Shown: positions 11,150-19,930, numbered from the stretch's first letter. The stretch is 64,000 nucleotides of DNA from an uncultured Bacteroidales bacterium (GCA_902800715.1 CADCFN010000012.1:47474-111473); one strand, 5' to 3'. Notes: generated by a model not told the origin, from the letters alone. Numbers and translations are program-made.

Positions 11150-11240
11150 TCGCTAAACTCTCATTTGCTTTTACTTTTCGATGATTTAAAGGACGCTGAT
11201 ACTCGTTCTGCTGATTCATGATGTCGGCAGCACTGGGGTA
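11150..11240 (-). pseudogene. duplicated 3' tail of tape-measure gene (array 1)
   Basis: It begins right after the C69 stop codon. It reads DIMNQQNEYQRPLNHRKVKANE, which aligns with GIKQAQDEYQRLMNNKSPKNKRK from the tail copy at 60305-60474. Divergent but collinear at the DNA level (GAGTAYCAGCGYC block). No upstream part of the gene is joined to it. Confidence 0.6.
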
Positions 11241-12893
11241 TTACAGCGACTTGATATCTCCAGAGCTCTCAGGCATCAAATAACGGGTGCCAGTGTCCTT
11301 GCTGATTTGTTCACGGAACTGCTGGTCATAGCCAGGTGTCGTATAGCGCCCAGGAACGACGACACCATTCTCTGATGGCTTCATAATCTGGTCGTTGTGC
11401 TTCACGGCGATGAGGCGGAAGAGCTTGTCCCAACGCTGCATCATCCGGGTGGTGTAGTCAGCACTCTTGCTGGTGAGGTAGCTGACGCGCTCACGCTTGG
11501 TGAGCGGCTCTATGTCTTTCAATACCTGCGCCTGATCGGCAGCGTAGAAGTCTTCCAACTCCTGTTGCGCCTCACGCAGGTCGCCTATCATGGCGCTGTA
11601 GCGCGGATAAATCATGTTGGCCACCAGATTGTTCATCCAGAAAGCGCTGTGCTCGCTGAACTCGTTGTTCACGTTGTTCTCACGGCGAAAGGCTTCGGGC
11701 ACCTCATTCACGCAGCAATACACAGGCACATAGGCTATCATGTTGGCATCGTCGCAGTTGAAGTACATGATGCCTCCCACCTCGTCGGGTAGCCAGCTGC
11801 GGAGCTGTGATACCAGCGTGAAACCCGACTGCGGAGTGCCGATGGCACGCTCACGGAAGTAGCTCTTTCCATCGACTTCCCAGTTCATGGGCAGCGGGCG
11901 GTAAGGTGAACTCCAAGGTCCTGCACTCACGTCGGCGGTCATGTCGAGCGGAGTGCCCTCGTAATGGTCGCGCATGTCATTCATGATGTCACGCACCGAC
12001 AACTTTCGGTCGGGCTTGATGTAGAGCGGCAGATGGTCGCATACGTCATGCTGACCGTTGATGTAGGGCAGGTATTTGTCCATCTCCGCCTGGTCGTAGT
12101 GGTGGCGGAAGAAACTCCACACACGGGCATCGGCATAGCGCACGGATGAGAAGGAAATAGGACAATAAGCATCGCGGAAGCTGAAGTCCGAGTCCTTGCC
12201 ACTGAAATAGCCTTTCTCTCGTGCAAAGGAAATCACATCCTTGGAATACAGGCAGTTCTTGGGGTCCTTCAACGGGAACTGGCGTATGCGGGAGAGATTG
12301 GCATGGGCACAGATGCAATCGTCAGGGATGCGAACGGCTACCCACACGGCACCTTTCACACCAGGTCCCTTACCAATGATTTCGAGAATCCAGGCCTCGT
12401 TCTTGTCGCACACGGTGATTGTCTCTCCCGTGCTGCTGTAACTATACTGCTGCACAAGGTCGGTCATGATGATAATCGCCTCGCGTGCCGTGGCTGCACG
12501 CTCCAGTCCCAGATGCATCATGGTGAAATAGTCGAGCAATCCTTCAGGGTTCTGCAACTCCAGGCGGCCATCAAAGGTGGTTTCCACGATGCTCACCTGC
12601 TTCTCATTGATAAAGCCGATGACGTCATAGGTATATTCCACTTGAGGGACATAGCCTCTCACGGCACCCCTGCCCCACTCTCGGATGGCAATCATCTCGT
12701 CTTTGTCATGCCTGCCGCCTGGAGTGCGCGACAAGGAGCCGGCAAAGCCATAGCCATCACAATTATAGGTACAAATCACTGAGCCATCTGCCGAGGCCGC
12801 TTTTCCAACGATAAGATTGGTACATGCCCATGACTGTGTGACTGCCAGCGTCAACATCGCCACAAATAAAGAGAGAAATCGTTTCATTTTCAT
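11241..12893 (-). CDS. secreted C69-family dipeptidase
   Basis: A 550-aa peptidase of the C69/PepD-A (U34) family, Ntn-hydrolase fold. The signal peptide ends at SWA and Cys24 (ACTNLIVGKAASADGS) becomes the N-terminal catalytic nucleophile after cleavage. Family blocks are visible: NCDGYGFAGSLSRTPGG, NEKQVSIVETTF, CDKNEAWILEIIGKGPG and CAHANLSRIRQFP. It releases dipeptides or acts on dipeptides in the periplasm. The gene has a -7 box at 12916. It is flanked on both sides by remnants of a phage tape-measure gene, so although it resembles a housekeeping exported peptidase it occupies the cargo-1 slot of array 1. Confidence 0.93.
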   Translation of the reverse strand: MKMKRFLSLFVAMLTLAVTQSWACTNLIVGKAASADGSVICTYNCDGYGFAGSLSRTPGGRHDKDEMIAIREWGRGAVRGYVPQVEYTYDVIGFINEKQVSIVETTFDGRLELQNPEGLLDYFTMMHLGLERAATAREAIIIMTDLVQQYSYSSTGETITVCDKNEAWILEIIGKGPGVKGAVWVAVRIPDDCICAHANLSRIRQFPLKDPKNCLYSKDVISFAREKGYFSGKDSDFSFRDAYCPISFSSVRYADARVWSFFRHHYDQAEMDKYLPYINGQHDVCDHLPLYIKPDRKLSVRDIMNDMRDHYEGTPLDMTADVSAGPWSSPYRPLPMNWEVDGKSYFRERAIGTPQSGFTLVSQLRSWLPDEVGGIMYFNCDDANMIAYVPVYCCVNEVPEAFRRENNVNNEFSEHSAFWMNNLVANMIYPRYSAMIGDLREAQQELEDFYAADQAQVLKDIEPLTKRERVSYLTSKSADYTTRMMQRWDKLFRLIAVKHNDQIMKPSENGVVVPGRYTTPGYDQQFREQISKDTGTRYLMPESSGDIKSL

Positions 12894-12915
12894 ATTGTCG
12901 TTTTTTCTATAGGGA

Positions 12916-12923
12916 CAAAGGTA
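12916..12923 (-). promoter_or_regulatory. -7 box TACCTTTG for the C69 dipeptidase
   Basis: Preceded by TTTAGCG-N7-CGC, which gives TAGCG/CGCTA arms around the box. The block matches the promoter at 60275 and follows the same tape-measure tail sequence. Confidence 0.65.
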
Positions 12924-12940
12924 GCGAAAAAAACGCTAAA

Positions 12941-13130
12941 CACTTCATTTTCTCTTAGATTTGGATATAATCCGTAGCGCCTAAGCTATTGATGTGAACT
13001 TTATTGCCTTCGGCTTGCACATTTTTTCAGTAATTCGGATAAATCGTTCACGCTCGACTATGCTCATGTGAGCACGGCATTGCCCTTGCGGGTGAAGGGA
13101 CCATTGCAACCAAGTAATTATTTTGAAAAA
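12941..13130 (-). pseudogene. decayed tape-measure gene remnant (array 1)
   Basis: On the minus strand, TTCACCCGCAAGGGC followed by a TGCCG block matches the GGFTRKGRADE region of the remnant at 61416-62122. After palindromic element P2, the last bases (ATCTAAGAGAAAATGA) match the very 3' end of that gene. The middle is deleted. This is the upstream flank of the C69 cargo gene. Confidence 0.55.
12961..13028 (+). repeat. palindromic element copy P2 (degenerate)
   Basis: Keeps the conserved blocks TTGGATA, GCGCCTAAGC (12977-12986) and GCCTTCGGCTTGCAC (13006-13020) in the right order and spacing. Inner and outer stems are largely lost. Confidence 0.6.
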
Positions 13131-13142
13131 CCAGTAAGAAAA

Positions 13143-13173
13143 TTGGCGTTTTCTTAGAGTTTTACTATCTTTG
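13143..13173 (+). promoter_or_regulatory. promoter TTGG-N19-TATCTTTG for the acyltransferase
   Basis: -7 box at 13166-13173 with a near-consensus -33 at 13143-13146, 70 bp before ATG 13244. Confidence 0.7.
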
Positions 13174-13243
13174 TGGTTTGAAGAATAATAGACAATAAAC
13201 CTGAGGGGCGTTGAGGCGTCTCCATAAAATCACTCAAACCACT

Positions 13244-14425
13244 ATGATAGAGAACGAGAACATTCCCATTCCTGTGGAGTATCAGGACATCTGCCCGATT
13301 CCTGATAAGGATTTCCAGACTGCAATGACCATCCTGGTTCAAGAGCCCGGTTTCCAAAAAATTGTGGCTATGGCATTGCCCAACTACAAGTACTCTGAGT
13401 TCAAGCATGTACTGCTGGGCATCAACTCCAAACACGAGTTCCAGGTCAAGGTGATGAAGCCCTTTATCGAGGGTCTGATGGCCAAGACGGGCACGACGCT
13501 CACCACAAGCGGTACCGAAAACCTGGACAAGGAAGTGCCTTACACCTTTGTCACCAATCACCGCGACATCGTGCTCGACTCGGCACAGTTGAGCTACCTG
13601 CTCATCAAGGGCGGCCGTGACGCGTGCGAAATCGCCATCGGCAACAACCTGCTCATCTATGACTGGATTACCAAACTGGTGCGCATGAACAAGAGCTTTA
13701 TCGTGAAGCGCAACCTGGGCCGCATCCAGACGTTGACTGCCGCCGTTCAGCTGTCAGGATACATGCACTTTGCCGTCGAGCAGAAACGCTCCTCGCTGTG
13801 GATTGCCCAGCGCGAGGGCCGCTGCAAGGATAGCAACGACCGCACCCAGGAGAGCCTGATCAAGATGCTCGCCTACGGCAATCGCGACAAGTCGTTCATC
13901 GAGAGCCTCAAGGAACTGAACATCGCACCCATCTCCATCAGCTATGAGTATGACCCGAACGACTACCTCAAGGCCAAGGAGTTCCTGTGCAAGAGCAAGA
14001 ATCCCAACTGGCGCAAGGCGCCCGAGGATGACCTCATCAGCATGAAGACCGGCATCATCGGCCACAAGGGCGAGGTACACTATGCCTTCACACCCTGCAT
14101 CAACGAGGAGTTGGACAATATTCCCGAGGGTCTCGACAAGTTCCTCGAGGTGGACCGCGTGTGCGCTATCATCGACCACGCCATCCATCAGAACTACAAG
14201 ATTTACAAGACCAACTACATCGCCCATGACATCCTATTTGACGACAAGCACTTTGCCGACAAATACACGCAGGAGGAACGCGAGGCATTCGAACAGTACC
14301 TCTCGAGCCAGATTGACAAGACCGAGGGCATCAAGCTGAGCGAAGCTGACCGTTTCTACATGTACAACAAGATGTTGCAGATGTACAGCAACCCGCTGAG
14401 CAACTACCTGGAAGCAACCAAGTAA
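13244..14425 (+). CDS. 1-acyl-glycerol-3-phosphate acyltransferase-like protein
   Basis: A 393-aa protein of the PlsC/PlsB acyltransferase superfamily. The NHRDIVLD motif near residue 104 corresponds to the catalytic NHxxxxD block, with one extra residue, and REGRCKDSNDRTQ near 195 to the EGxxR acceptor-binding block. No clear TM helix is visible, so membrane association is probably peripheral. Bacteroidota carry this family in addition to standard PlsC; the exact acyl acceptor is unknown, and a lipid A, ornithine-lipid or phospholipid role is possible. ATG 13244 (MIENENIPIPVEY) is preferred over an upstream in-frame start at 13211. Confidence 0.8.
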   Translation: MIENENIPIPVEYQDICPIPDKDFQTAMTILVQEPGFQKIVAMALPNYKYSEFKHVLLGINSKHEFQVKVMKPFIEGLMAKTGTTLTTSGTENLDKEVPYTFVTNHRDIVLDSAQLSYLLIKGGRDACEIAIGNNLLIYDWITKLVRMNKSFIVKRNLGRIQTLTAAVQLSGYMHFAVEQKRSSLWIAQREGRCKDSNDRTQESLIKMLAYGNRDKSFIESLKELNIAPISISYEYDPNDYLKAKEFLCKSKNPNWRKAPEDDLISMKTGIIGHKGEVHYAFTPCINEELDNIPEGLDKFLEVDRVCAIIDHAIHQNYKIYKTNYIAHDILFDDKHFADKYTQEEREAFEQYLSSQIDKTEGIKLSEADRFYMYNKMLQMYSNPLSNYLEATK

Positions 14426-14426
14426 T

Positions 14427-14520
14427 TAGTTAAGTTAGGAGTTAGGAGTTTGAAGTTTGGGGTTAAACTGACAACTGACAACTGACGACTGATAACTGAA
14501 AACTGACAACTGAAAGCTAA
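14427..14520. repeat. TTAGGAG and AACTGAC heptad repeats
   Basis: Tandem imperfect copies of TTAGGAGT followed by about seven copies of AACTGAC-like units fill the gap between two co-oriented genes. No promoter is seen inside. Confidence 0.7.
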
Positions 14521-14526
14521 AAAAGG

Positions 14527-15702
14527 ATGAAAATTCACTGGTTAGGATTAATCGTCGTGGCGGTGCTCTGCATCGCCATAGACGTTTATATCTGCCGAAG
14601 GTTGCGTCGCACTGGGTACCGCTGGTCCTCATGGTTCAACGCCGTGCTGGCGATATTTACCGCTGGACTTGCTACCGGTGTAGCCGTCATGCCCCTGAGC
14701 GATGCCACAACCTCCAACAGCACTTTTGTCACGGGACAGTACATGCTCTATACCTTCTTTGCCATTCTAGCGCCCGTAATGCTGGGAACGCTGATATATG
14801 GCATCGGACGGCTCATCAAGCAACGGTGGATGACGGTGTGCGCCTTTGTTGTCGCGGCACTCGTGTTCGGCGTGATGTGGTGGGGAGCAATCGTCACGCC
14901 TGGCAAAATCGAAGTGAAAGAGGTGGAACTGGCATTTGACCGCTTGCCCGATGCCTTCGACGGCTACCGCATCGTGCAGTGGAGCGACGCCCACCTGGGC
15001 ACCTACAACGGACGCACCGCCATTGTCGAGCGACAGATACAGACCATCAACAACCTGCATCCTGACATGATTTGCTTCACGGGCGACCTTGTGAGCCGCA
15101 AGACCGATGAAGCCCTGCCCTACCGTGACCTGCTGGCTCAGTTGCATGCGCCCGACGGCGTGTTCTCGGTGCTAGGCAACCATGACTATGACAACTATGT
15201 GAATTGGAAGAATGAGAGCGACAAACTCGCTGACCGCAAGGCCCTGTGTGATCTGCAAGAAAAGGCGGGCTGGCGGTTGCTCAACGATGACTATGCCATC
15301 ATCCGCCGCGGTGACCAGCAGATAGTGCTCATCGGAACCGAGAACTTCGGCGACCATCCGTTTGAAAAGCGTGGTAACCTCGCCAAAGCCTACAGTGGGC
15401 TGAATGATGGCAACTTCAAAATCGAGCTGCAACACAATCCCTATGCATGGCGCGCCAACACACTGACCAACAGTAATATAGACCTAATGCTGGCGGGACA
15501 TACCCACGCTTGGCAAATCATGCTCACATTGGGCAACTGGCGCTGGTCGCCGGCATGCCTGCGCTACCCCGAATGGGGTGGAGCCTACAACGAGGGTAAC
15601 CGCTGGCTGTATGTCAACATCGGCACTGGCATGGTGGGTCCGCCCATGCGCATCGGTGCCACACCCGAAATCACCGTTATCACCCTTCGCAAAAAACGCT
15701 AA
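14527..15702 (+). CDS. membrane metallophosphoesterase
   Basis: A 391-aa protein with four N-terminal TM segments (residues ~4-130) and a C-terminal calcineurin-like phosphoesterase domain on the far side of the membrane. Metal-site motifs in order: WSDAHLG (~158), FTGDLVS (~186), VLGNHDYD (~217) and LAGHTHAWQ (~326), all ligands present. It resembles the YaeI/YkuE type; UDP-diacylglucosamine or other phospho-lipid hydrolysis is possible but not shown. An AGGATG context precedes the start. It is separated from tex by another short heptad repeat. Confidence 0.88.
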   Translation: MKIHWLGLIVVAVLCIAIDVYICRRLRRTGYRWSSWFNAVLAIFTAGLATGVAVMPLSDATTSNSTFVTGQYMLYTFFAILAPVMLGTLIYGIGRLIKQRWMTVCAFVVAALVFGVMWWGAIVTPGKIEVKEVELAFDRLPDAFDGYRIVQWSDAHLGTYNGRTAIVERQIQTINNLHPDMICFTGDLVSRKTDEALPYRDLLAQLHAPDGVFSVLGNHDYDNYVNWKNESDKLADRKALCDLQEKAGWRLLNDDYAIIRRGDQQIVLIGTENFGDHPFEKRGNLAKAYSGLNDGNFKIELQHNPYAWRANTLTNSNIDLMLAGHTHAWQIMLTLGNWRWSPACLRYPEWGGAYNEGNRWLYVNIGTGMVGPPMRIGATPEITVITLRKKR

Positions 15703-15707
15703 AAGTG

Positions 15708-15752
15708 AGGAGTTAGGACTGTAAACTGACAACTGAAAACTGACAACTAAAA
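15708..15752. repeat. AACTGAC heptad repeats
   Basis: A shorter run of the same 7-mer family (AACTGACAACTGAAAACTG) in front of tex. Confidence 0.6.
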
Positions 15753-15753
15753 A

Positions 15754-17892
15754 ATGGCCGACAAACTATCGACGCTCATTTCCCAAGAGCTCAACATACC
15801 CATCAACCAAGTGGCAGGCACCGTCAATCTGCTCGATGACGGAGCGACCATCCCTTTCATCAGCCGTTACCGCAAGGAGGTGACTGGCAATCTAGACGAC
15901 TTTTCCATCCAGTCTATCGACCAGCGCTTGCGCTATTACCGTGAGTTGGAGAAACGCCGTGCCACCATCCTCAAGACCATCGAGGCGCAGGACAAACTCA
16001 CGCCCGAATTGGCCGACCGCATCAACAACTGCTGGGATGCCAACATGCTGGAGGACATCTACCTGCCCTTCAAACCCAAGCGCAAAACCCGCGCCGAAGC
16101 GGCCCGACAGTTGGGTCTGGAACCGCTCGCCAAAATCATCATGGCACAGCGCGGTGGCAACATCGAGGAGCGTGCCCGACAGTTTGTTGACGGTGACAAG
16201 GTGCCCGATACCGATGCCGCCATCACTGGGGCTCAAGACATCATCGCCGAGTGGGTAAGCGAGAACGAGGCAGTGCGCAACGCCGTGAGACGCGGGTTCA
16301 AGTATGACGCGCGACTGGTATCCCACTTCGTCAAGGGAAAAGAGATTGAGGGCCGCAACTATGAGAACTATTATGAGTACTCGATGCCGCTCAAGCGCGT
16401 GTCCAGCCACCAGTTGCTGGCCATCCGCCGTGGTGAGAAAGAAGGTTTCCTTAAGGTGGGCATCGAAATCAACGATGACCGCACACTCGACAACATCGCT
16501 CGCATCGTAGTCAAGGGCAACGGCGAGGCATCGCATCTGGTCGAGGAAGCTGCCGAGGACAGCTTCAAGCGCCTGGTCAAGCCGTCGATTGAGACAGAAT
16601 TCGCCTCAGCAGCCAAGGAGAAAGCCGACGATGAGGCGATTGAGACCTTTGCCCAAAACGTGCGTCAGCTGCTGTTTGCGCCGCCGTTGGGCCGCAAGCG
16701 TGTGTTGGCCGTTGACCCGGGATTCCGCACAGGCTGCAAGGTGGTCTGCCTTGACGAGCAGGGCAACCTGCTGCACAACGACGTCATCTACCCTACTGCA
16801 CCCCACAACGACATTGCTGGAGCGACCAAAAAGATACAAACGCTGACCGAGGCCTACAAAATCGATGCTATCGCCCTCGGCAACGGTACGGCAAGCCGTG
16901 AGACCGAGCGTTTCCTGAAGAAAATCCGTTACCGCCGCAATATCGACGTGTTTGTCGTCAGCGAGAACGGAGCATCCATCTACAGCGCCAGTAAGATTGC
17001 CCGCGACGAGTTCCCCGATAAGGACGTGACCGTGCGCGGTGCCGTTTCCATCGGGCGACGATTGCTCGACCCCCTTGCCGAACTGGTAAAGATAGACCCG
17101 AAATCCATCGGTGTGGGACAGTATCAGCACGATGTGGACCAGACACGTCTCAAGGAAGCGCTGGATTTCACCGTGCAGAGCTGCGTGAACAGTGTGGGCG
17201 TGAACGTCAACACAGCCTCCAAGGAACTGCTGACATATATTGCCGGTCTAGGGCCCACACTCGCCCAGAATATCGTCGATTACCGTGCCACCAACGGGCA
17301 TTTCACATCACGACACCAGTTGCTCAAGGTCCCCAAACTGGGTCCCAAGACTTTTGAACAAGCAGCAGGCTTCCTGCGTGTACCCGAGAGCGACAACCCG
17401 CTGGACAACAGTGCCGTCCACCCCGAGCGTTATGCCCTGGTGGAGCAGATGGCACATGACTGCGGATGCAGCATCGCCGACCTGATTAAGGACAAGGCAC
17501 AGCGAGAGAAAATCGACCTGCAACGCTACCTGTCAAAGGACGTGGGTGAGCCCACCCTGCGCGACATCATGAGTGAATTGGAAAAACCCGGACGCGATCC
17601 ACGCTCGACAGTTCAGGTATGGGAATTTGACGAGAACGTCAACGACATCAAGGACCTGCGCGAAGGCATGGAATTGAACGGTATTGTCACCAACGTGACG
17701 CAGTTCGGCGCCTTTGTTGACCTAGGCATCCACAAGGACGGCCTCGTCCACGTTTCGCAGATGCCTCAGCGCGGCATCCCTGCCGCACGACAAGTCCACG
17801 TCCATCAGCACGTTCGTGTCGTCGTTTCCAGCATCGACCACGACCGTGGCCGCATCGCCTTATCAATGAGAGGCATAGAGCAACCCAAGTAA
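15754..17892 (+). CDS. tex: Tex-like RNA-binding transcriptional accessory protein
   Basis: A 712-aa cytoplasmic protein with the complete Tex architecture: N-terminal helical domain (QELNIPINQVAGTVNLLDDG), YqgF/RuvX-like nuclease-fold domain (VLAVDPGFRTGCKVVCLDE near 320), helix-hairpin-helix pair (NTASKELLTYIAGLGPTLA, then LLKVPKLGPKTFEQAAGFLR) and a C-terminal S1 RNA-binding domain (GMELNGIVTNVTQFGAFVDL to the end). Tex binds nucleic acids and affects transcription and stress tolerance in other bacteria. Length is slightly below the usual ~720-780 aa but every domain is present. Confidence 0.95.
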   Translation: MADKLSTLISQELNIPINQVAGTVNLLDDGATIPFISRYRKEVTGNLDDFSIQSIDQRLRYYRELEKRRATILKTIEAQDKLTPELADRINNCWDANMLEDIYLPFKPKRKTRAEAARQLGLEPLAKIIMAQRGGNIEERARQFVDGDKVPDTDAAITGAQDIIAEWVSENEAVRNAVRRGFKYDARLVSHFVKGKEIEGRNYENYYEYSMPLKRVSSHQLLAIRRGEKEGFLKVGIEINDDRTLDNIARIVVKGNGEASHLVEEAAEDSFKRLVKPSIETEFASAAKEKADDEAIETFAQNVRQLLFAPPLGRKRVLAVDPGFRTGCKVVCLDEQGNLLHNDVIYPTAPHNDIAGATKKIQTLTEAYKIDAIALGNGTASRETERFLKKIRYRRNIDVFVVSENGASIYSASKIARDEFPDKDVTVRGAVSIGRRLLDPLAELVKIDPKSIGVGQYQHDVDQTRLKEALDFTVQSCVNSVGVNVNTASKELLTYIAGLGPTLAQNIVDYRATNGHFTSRHQLLKVPKLGPKTFEQAAGFLRVPESDNPLDNSAVHPERYALVEQMAHDCGCSIADLIKDKAQREKIDLQRYLSKDVGEPTLRDIMSELEKPGRDPRSTVQVWEFDENVNDIKDLREGMELNGIVTNVTQFGAFVDLGIHKDGLVHVSQMPQRGIPAARQVHVHQHVRVVVSSIDHDRGRIALSMRGIEQPK

Positions 17893-18239
17893 ACCTCAAC
17901 CGCGGAGCCCTGTCCAGTGGACGTCGGCTCTCCCGACGTATGCATGACTAATTTTCAATGAAAATGCGGAGTAGTACTCCTGATTGTCATAGTTTTTGGT
18001 TTACCTACGGCACTGCATGCTGAGAATTAATAACGTCAATTCAATACCCGAAACCAATAATTATTACAAAACCTCGCAAAAATAGTTTGCTTTCTACAAG
18101 AATAATAACGATATTTGCAGATGTGCATGCGGTTACTTGGTTTCAGTGATTTTATACTACTGGAATACTTGAAACAAAGCAGCATGTGTATCTTTTTGCT
18201 CTTCTTTATTAACTATTAACTAACGATTAAAGTACTATT
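17893..18239. other. intergenic region, 347 bp
   Basis: Contains a 7-bp hairpin ACGTCGG-ctctc-CCGACGT just after tex (no T tract) and an AT-rich remainder. Two tiny ORFs exist on the plus strand (22 and 32 codons, the latter from 18121, right after a GATATTTG sequence); neither looks conserved or clearly translated. A weak TTAACTATTAACTAACG repeat precedes the next gene. Confidence 0.5.
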
Positions 18240-18842
18240 ATGGACAAGAAATTATCAAAAACCGAACTTATCGAACGGCTCAAAGCGATTGCAGTAGAAG
18301 AAGTGCCCGAAAATAGTTTTAAGGGGAGGATTTCGCAGTGTTATTCCGTCTTTGAGGGTTTGCCTGGGCATGAGAAATCAAGAATAGAGACTCAAAACAC
18401 TTGTTCACATTGTGGCAAAGAATTGACTTATTACAGATGCCAAGAAGCGCTGACTTATGAGACTGATATCCCGGATTTAGTAAAAGAAATGTCTGAATTA
18501 GGATACGATGTTAAACTTGAATACGTTTGTGAGGATTGCTGCAAAAAACTGAAAGAGGAACTCTATCCTAACATTGGCGAGGGATTGGTATTTGATGTGA
18601 ATGACGAGAAGTTTATGGTCAAAGTCGTCCCATTATCGGAAAACTATGTTTTCTATTTTAGGACTGACAGCACCTTGCCTTACCACTGTGCAATCGCAAA
18701 CAAAAATCACTATTATAGAATTGTTCTGTCTTTCCTTCAGGGCAAGTCACTATACCGTGATAAATTAATTGACGAAGATATCTTCTTGGCAAGAGAAATA
18801 CACATTATTGAGTTCATGACTGGCCTGAAGATTGATGAATAA
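18240..18842 (+). CDS. CxxC-containing hypothetical partner of a radical SAM enzyme
   Basis: A 200-aa protein, not recognised. Two cysteine pairs, CSHCGKELTYYRC (~60-72) and CEDCC (~101-105), suggest a zinc ribbon-like knuckle in the N-terminal half; the C-terminal half is alpha/beta-like and unassigned. No signal peptide or TM. Its last codons overlap the radical SAM gene (ATGATGAATAA), so the two are translationally coupled. It may be the substrate, substrate-recognition protein or accessory factor of that enzyme. The pair is AT-richer than the genes on either side, suggesting recent acquisition. Confidence 0.7.
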   Translation: MDKKLSKTELIERLKAIAVEEVPENSFKGRISQCYSVFEGLPGHEKSRIETQNTCSHCGKELTYYRCQEALTYETDIPDLVKEMSELGYDVKLEYVCEDCCKKLKEELYPNIGEGLVFDVNDEKFMVKVVPLSENYVFYFRTDSTLPYHCAIANKNHYYRIVLSFLQGKSLYRDKLIDEDIFLAREIHIIEFMTGLKIDE

Positions 18843-19866
18843 CGTAAAATTACCACAGGCAGTCGCACTTGAATTGACCTACCAGTGCAATCACAAGTGC
18901 ATTTTCTGCTCCTGTCCTTGGTATGCTCCAGGGAATAACTATCCAGTTGGCAAGGAGTTGGACTGCGAGCAATGGTTCAAAGCCATTGATATCCTTTTTG
19001 AAAACGGGGTTTGTGGTTTTTCTATAACGGGTGGAGAAACTACGTTAAAGGACTGTATGCCGCAAATTGTGGAGTACATTCACACTAACAAGCTGAAAAG
19101 GGGTTATGACCTACCTACAGTGCTCATATCAAACGGCATGGAAATGAGCGACGAGTTCTTGAAACTTTTCAAGCGATGCAATGTACATCTAAGCATGAGC
19201 CTTCCTGGATATGAAACATTTGAGCAGCATACTGGCACAAATCATGCTGATGGGGTGCTCCAATGGTTTAAAAAGGCCAAAGAATACGGCATTACCACAA
19301 CAATGAATGTAACGGTTACGGCTAAGAACTTTCATGAAGTTTACGAAACGATTTCGCTTGGACTGATTAATGGCGCAACATATCTCTTGCTTAATCGATT
19401 TCTCCCGGGTGGTAGAGGGCTCTATTACATGAATGAACTTATGCTCAACAGAACACAGTTGAATGAAATGCTAAGTACTGCCGAAGAGATTCTTCAGTTG
19501 GCTAACCGCGAGGGGAGTGTCGGAACTGAGATACCATTGTGTGCTGTTGACAATCCGGAGAAATATAAGAATCTTTCTATCGGTTATTTGTGTTCGGCTG
19601 CTAATGGTTTCTTTGTCGTTGACCCGTCTGGGAATATTCGAACCTGCAACCATTCTCCAAGAATTGTCGGGAATATATTTTCCGAGCCAATAATTGAGGA
19701 TGTTCGCTATTGGAACATGTTTGCCCATAGTTTGCATAATCCCGAATACTGTTTCGACTGCAAAGCCCTTGGTTCGTGCACTGCCAGTTGCCGTGAAGTG
19801 GCTCACATTCTTAAGGGGTCTCCAAAAGAGATAGACCCGTCTTTGGAAATCCATTGCCTAAACTAA
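18832..19866 (+). CDS. radical SAM/SPASM-type enzyme
   Basis: A 344-aa radical SAM protein. The canonical CNHKCIFC (Cys19, Cys23, Cys26) binds the 4Fe-4S cluster and SAM, and SITGGETTL is the glycine-rich SAM motif. The C-terminal third holds a Cys-rich SPASM/twitch-like region (CSAANGFFVVDPSGNIRTC, then CFDCKALGSCTASC), expected to bind auxiliary Fe-S clusters. Such enzymes modify peptides or proteins (RiPP maturases, sulfatase-maturases) or act in cofactor synthesis. No known precursor peptide or transporter is adjacent, only the overlapping CxxC protein. ATG 18832 or 18835 can be the start. A strong hairpin follows at 19897. Confidence 0.88.
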   Translation: MMNNVKLPQAVALELTYQCNHKCIFCSCPWYAPGNNYPVGKELDCEQWFKAIDILFENGVCGFSITGGETTLKDCMPQIVEYIHTNKLKRGYDLPTVLISNGMEMSDEFLKLFKRCNVHLSMSLPGYETFEQHTGTNHADGVLQWFKKAKEYGITTTMNVTVTAKNFHEVYETISLGLINGATYLLLNRFLPGGRGLYYMNELMLNRTQLNEMLSTAEEILQLANREGSVGTEIPLCAVDNPEKYKNLSIGYLCSAANGFFVVDPSGNIRTCNHSPRIVGNIFSEPIIEDVRYWNMFAHSLHNPEYCFDCKALGSCTASCREVAHILKGSPKEIDPSLEIHCLN

Positions 19867-19896
19867 GCTTTATTTTAGTTTTTGCAGATAGAAATG

Positions 19897-19930
19897 TGCA
19901 AATTATCGGAGCTTATTCCGATAATTTGCA
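19897..19930 (+). terminator. 14-bp perfect stem after the radical SAM gene
   Basis: Arms TGCAAATTATCGGA and TCCGATAATTTGCA with loop GCTTAT, then TTAATTTTG. A probable end of the two-gene operon; its 3' side also holds a TAATTTTG box that may serve the next gene. Confidence 0.7.

Noticed and set aside
13211-13243. Upstream start for the acyltransferase
   Set aside because: The extra 11 residues (MRRLHKITQTT) lie in the leader region and the ATG at 13244 begins the conserved protein.
18121-18219. 32-codon ORF upstream of the CxxC/radical SAM pair as a precursor peptide
   Set aside because: Hydrophobic, no leader/core pattern, no Cys-rich or repeated core, and no support beyond an ATG.
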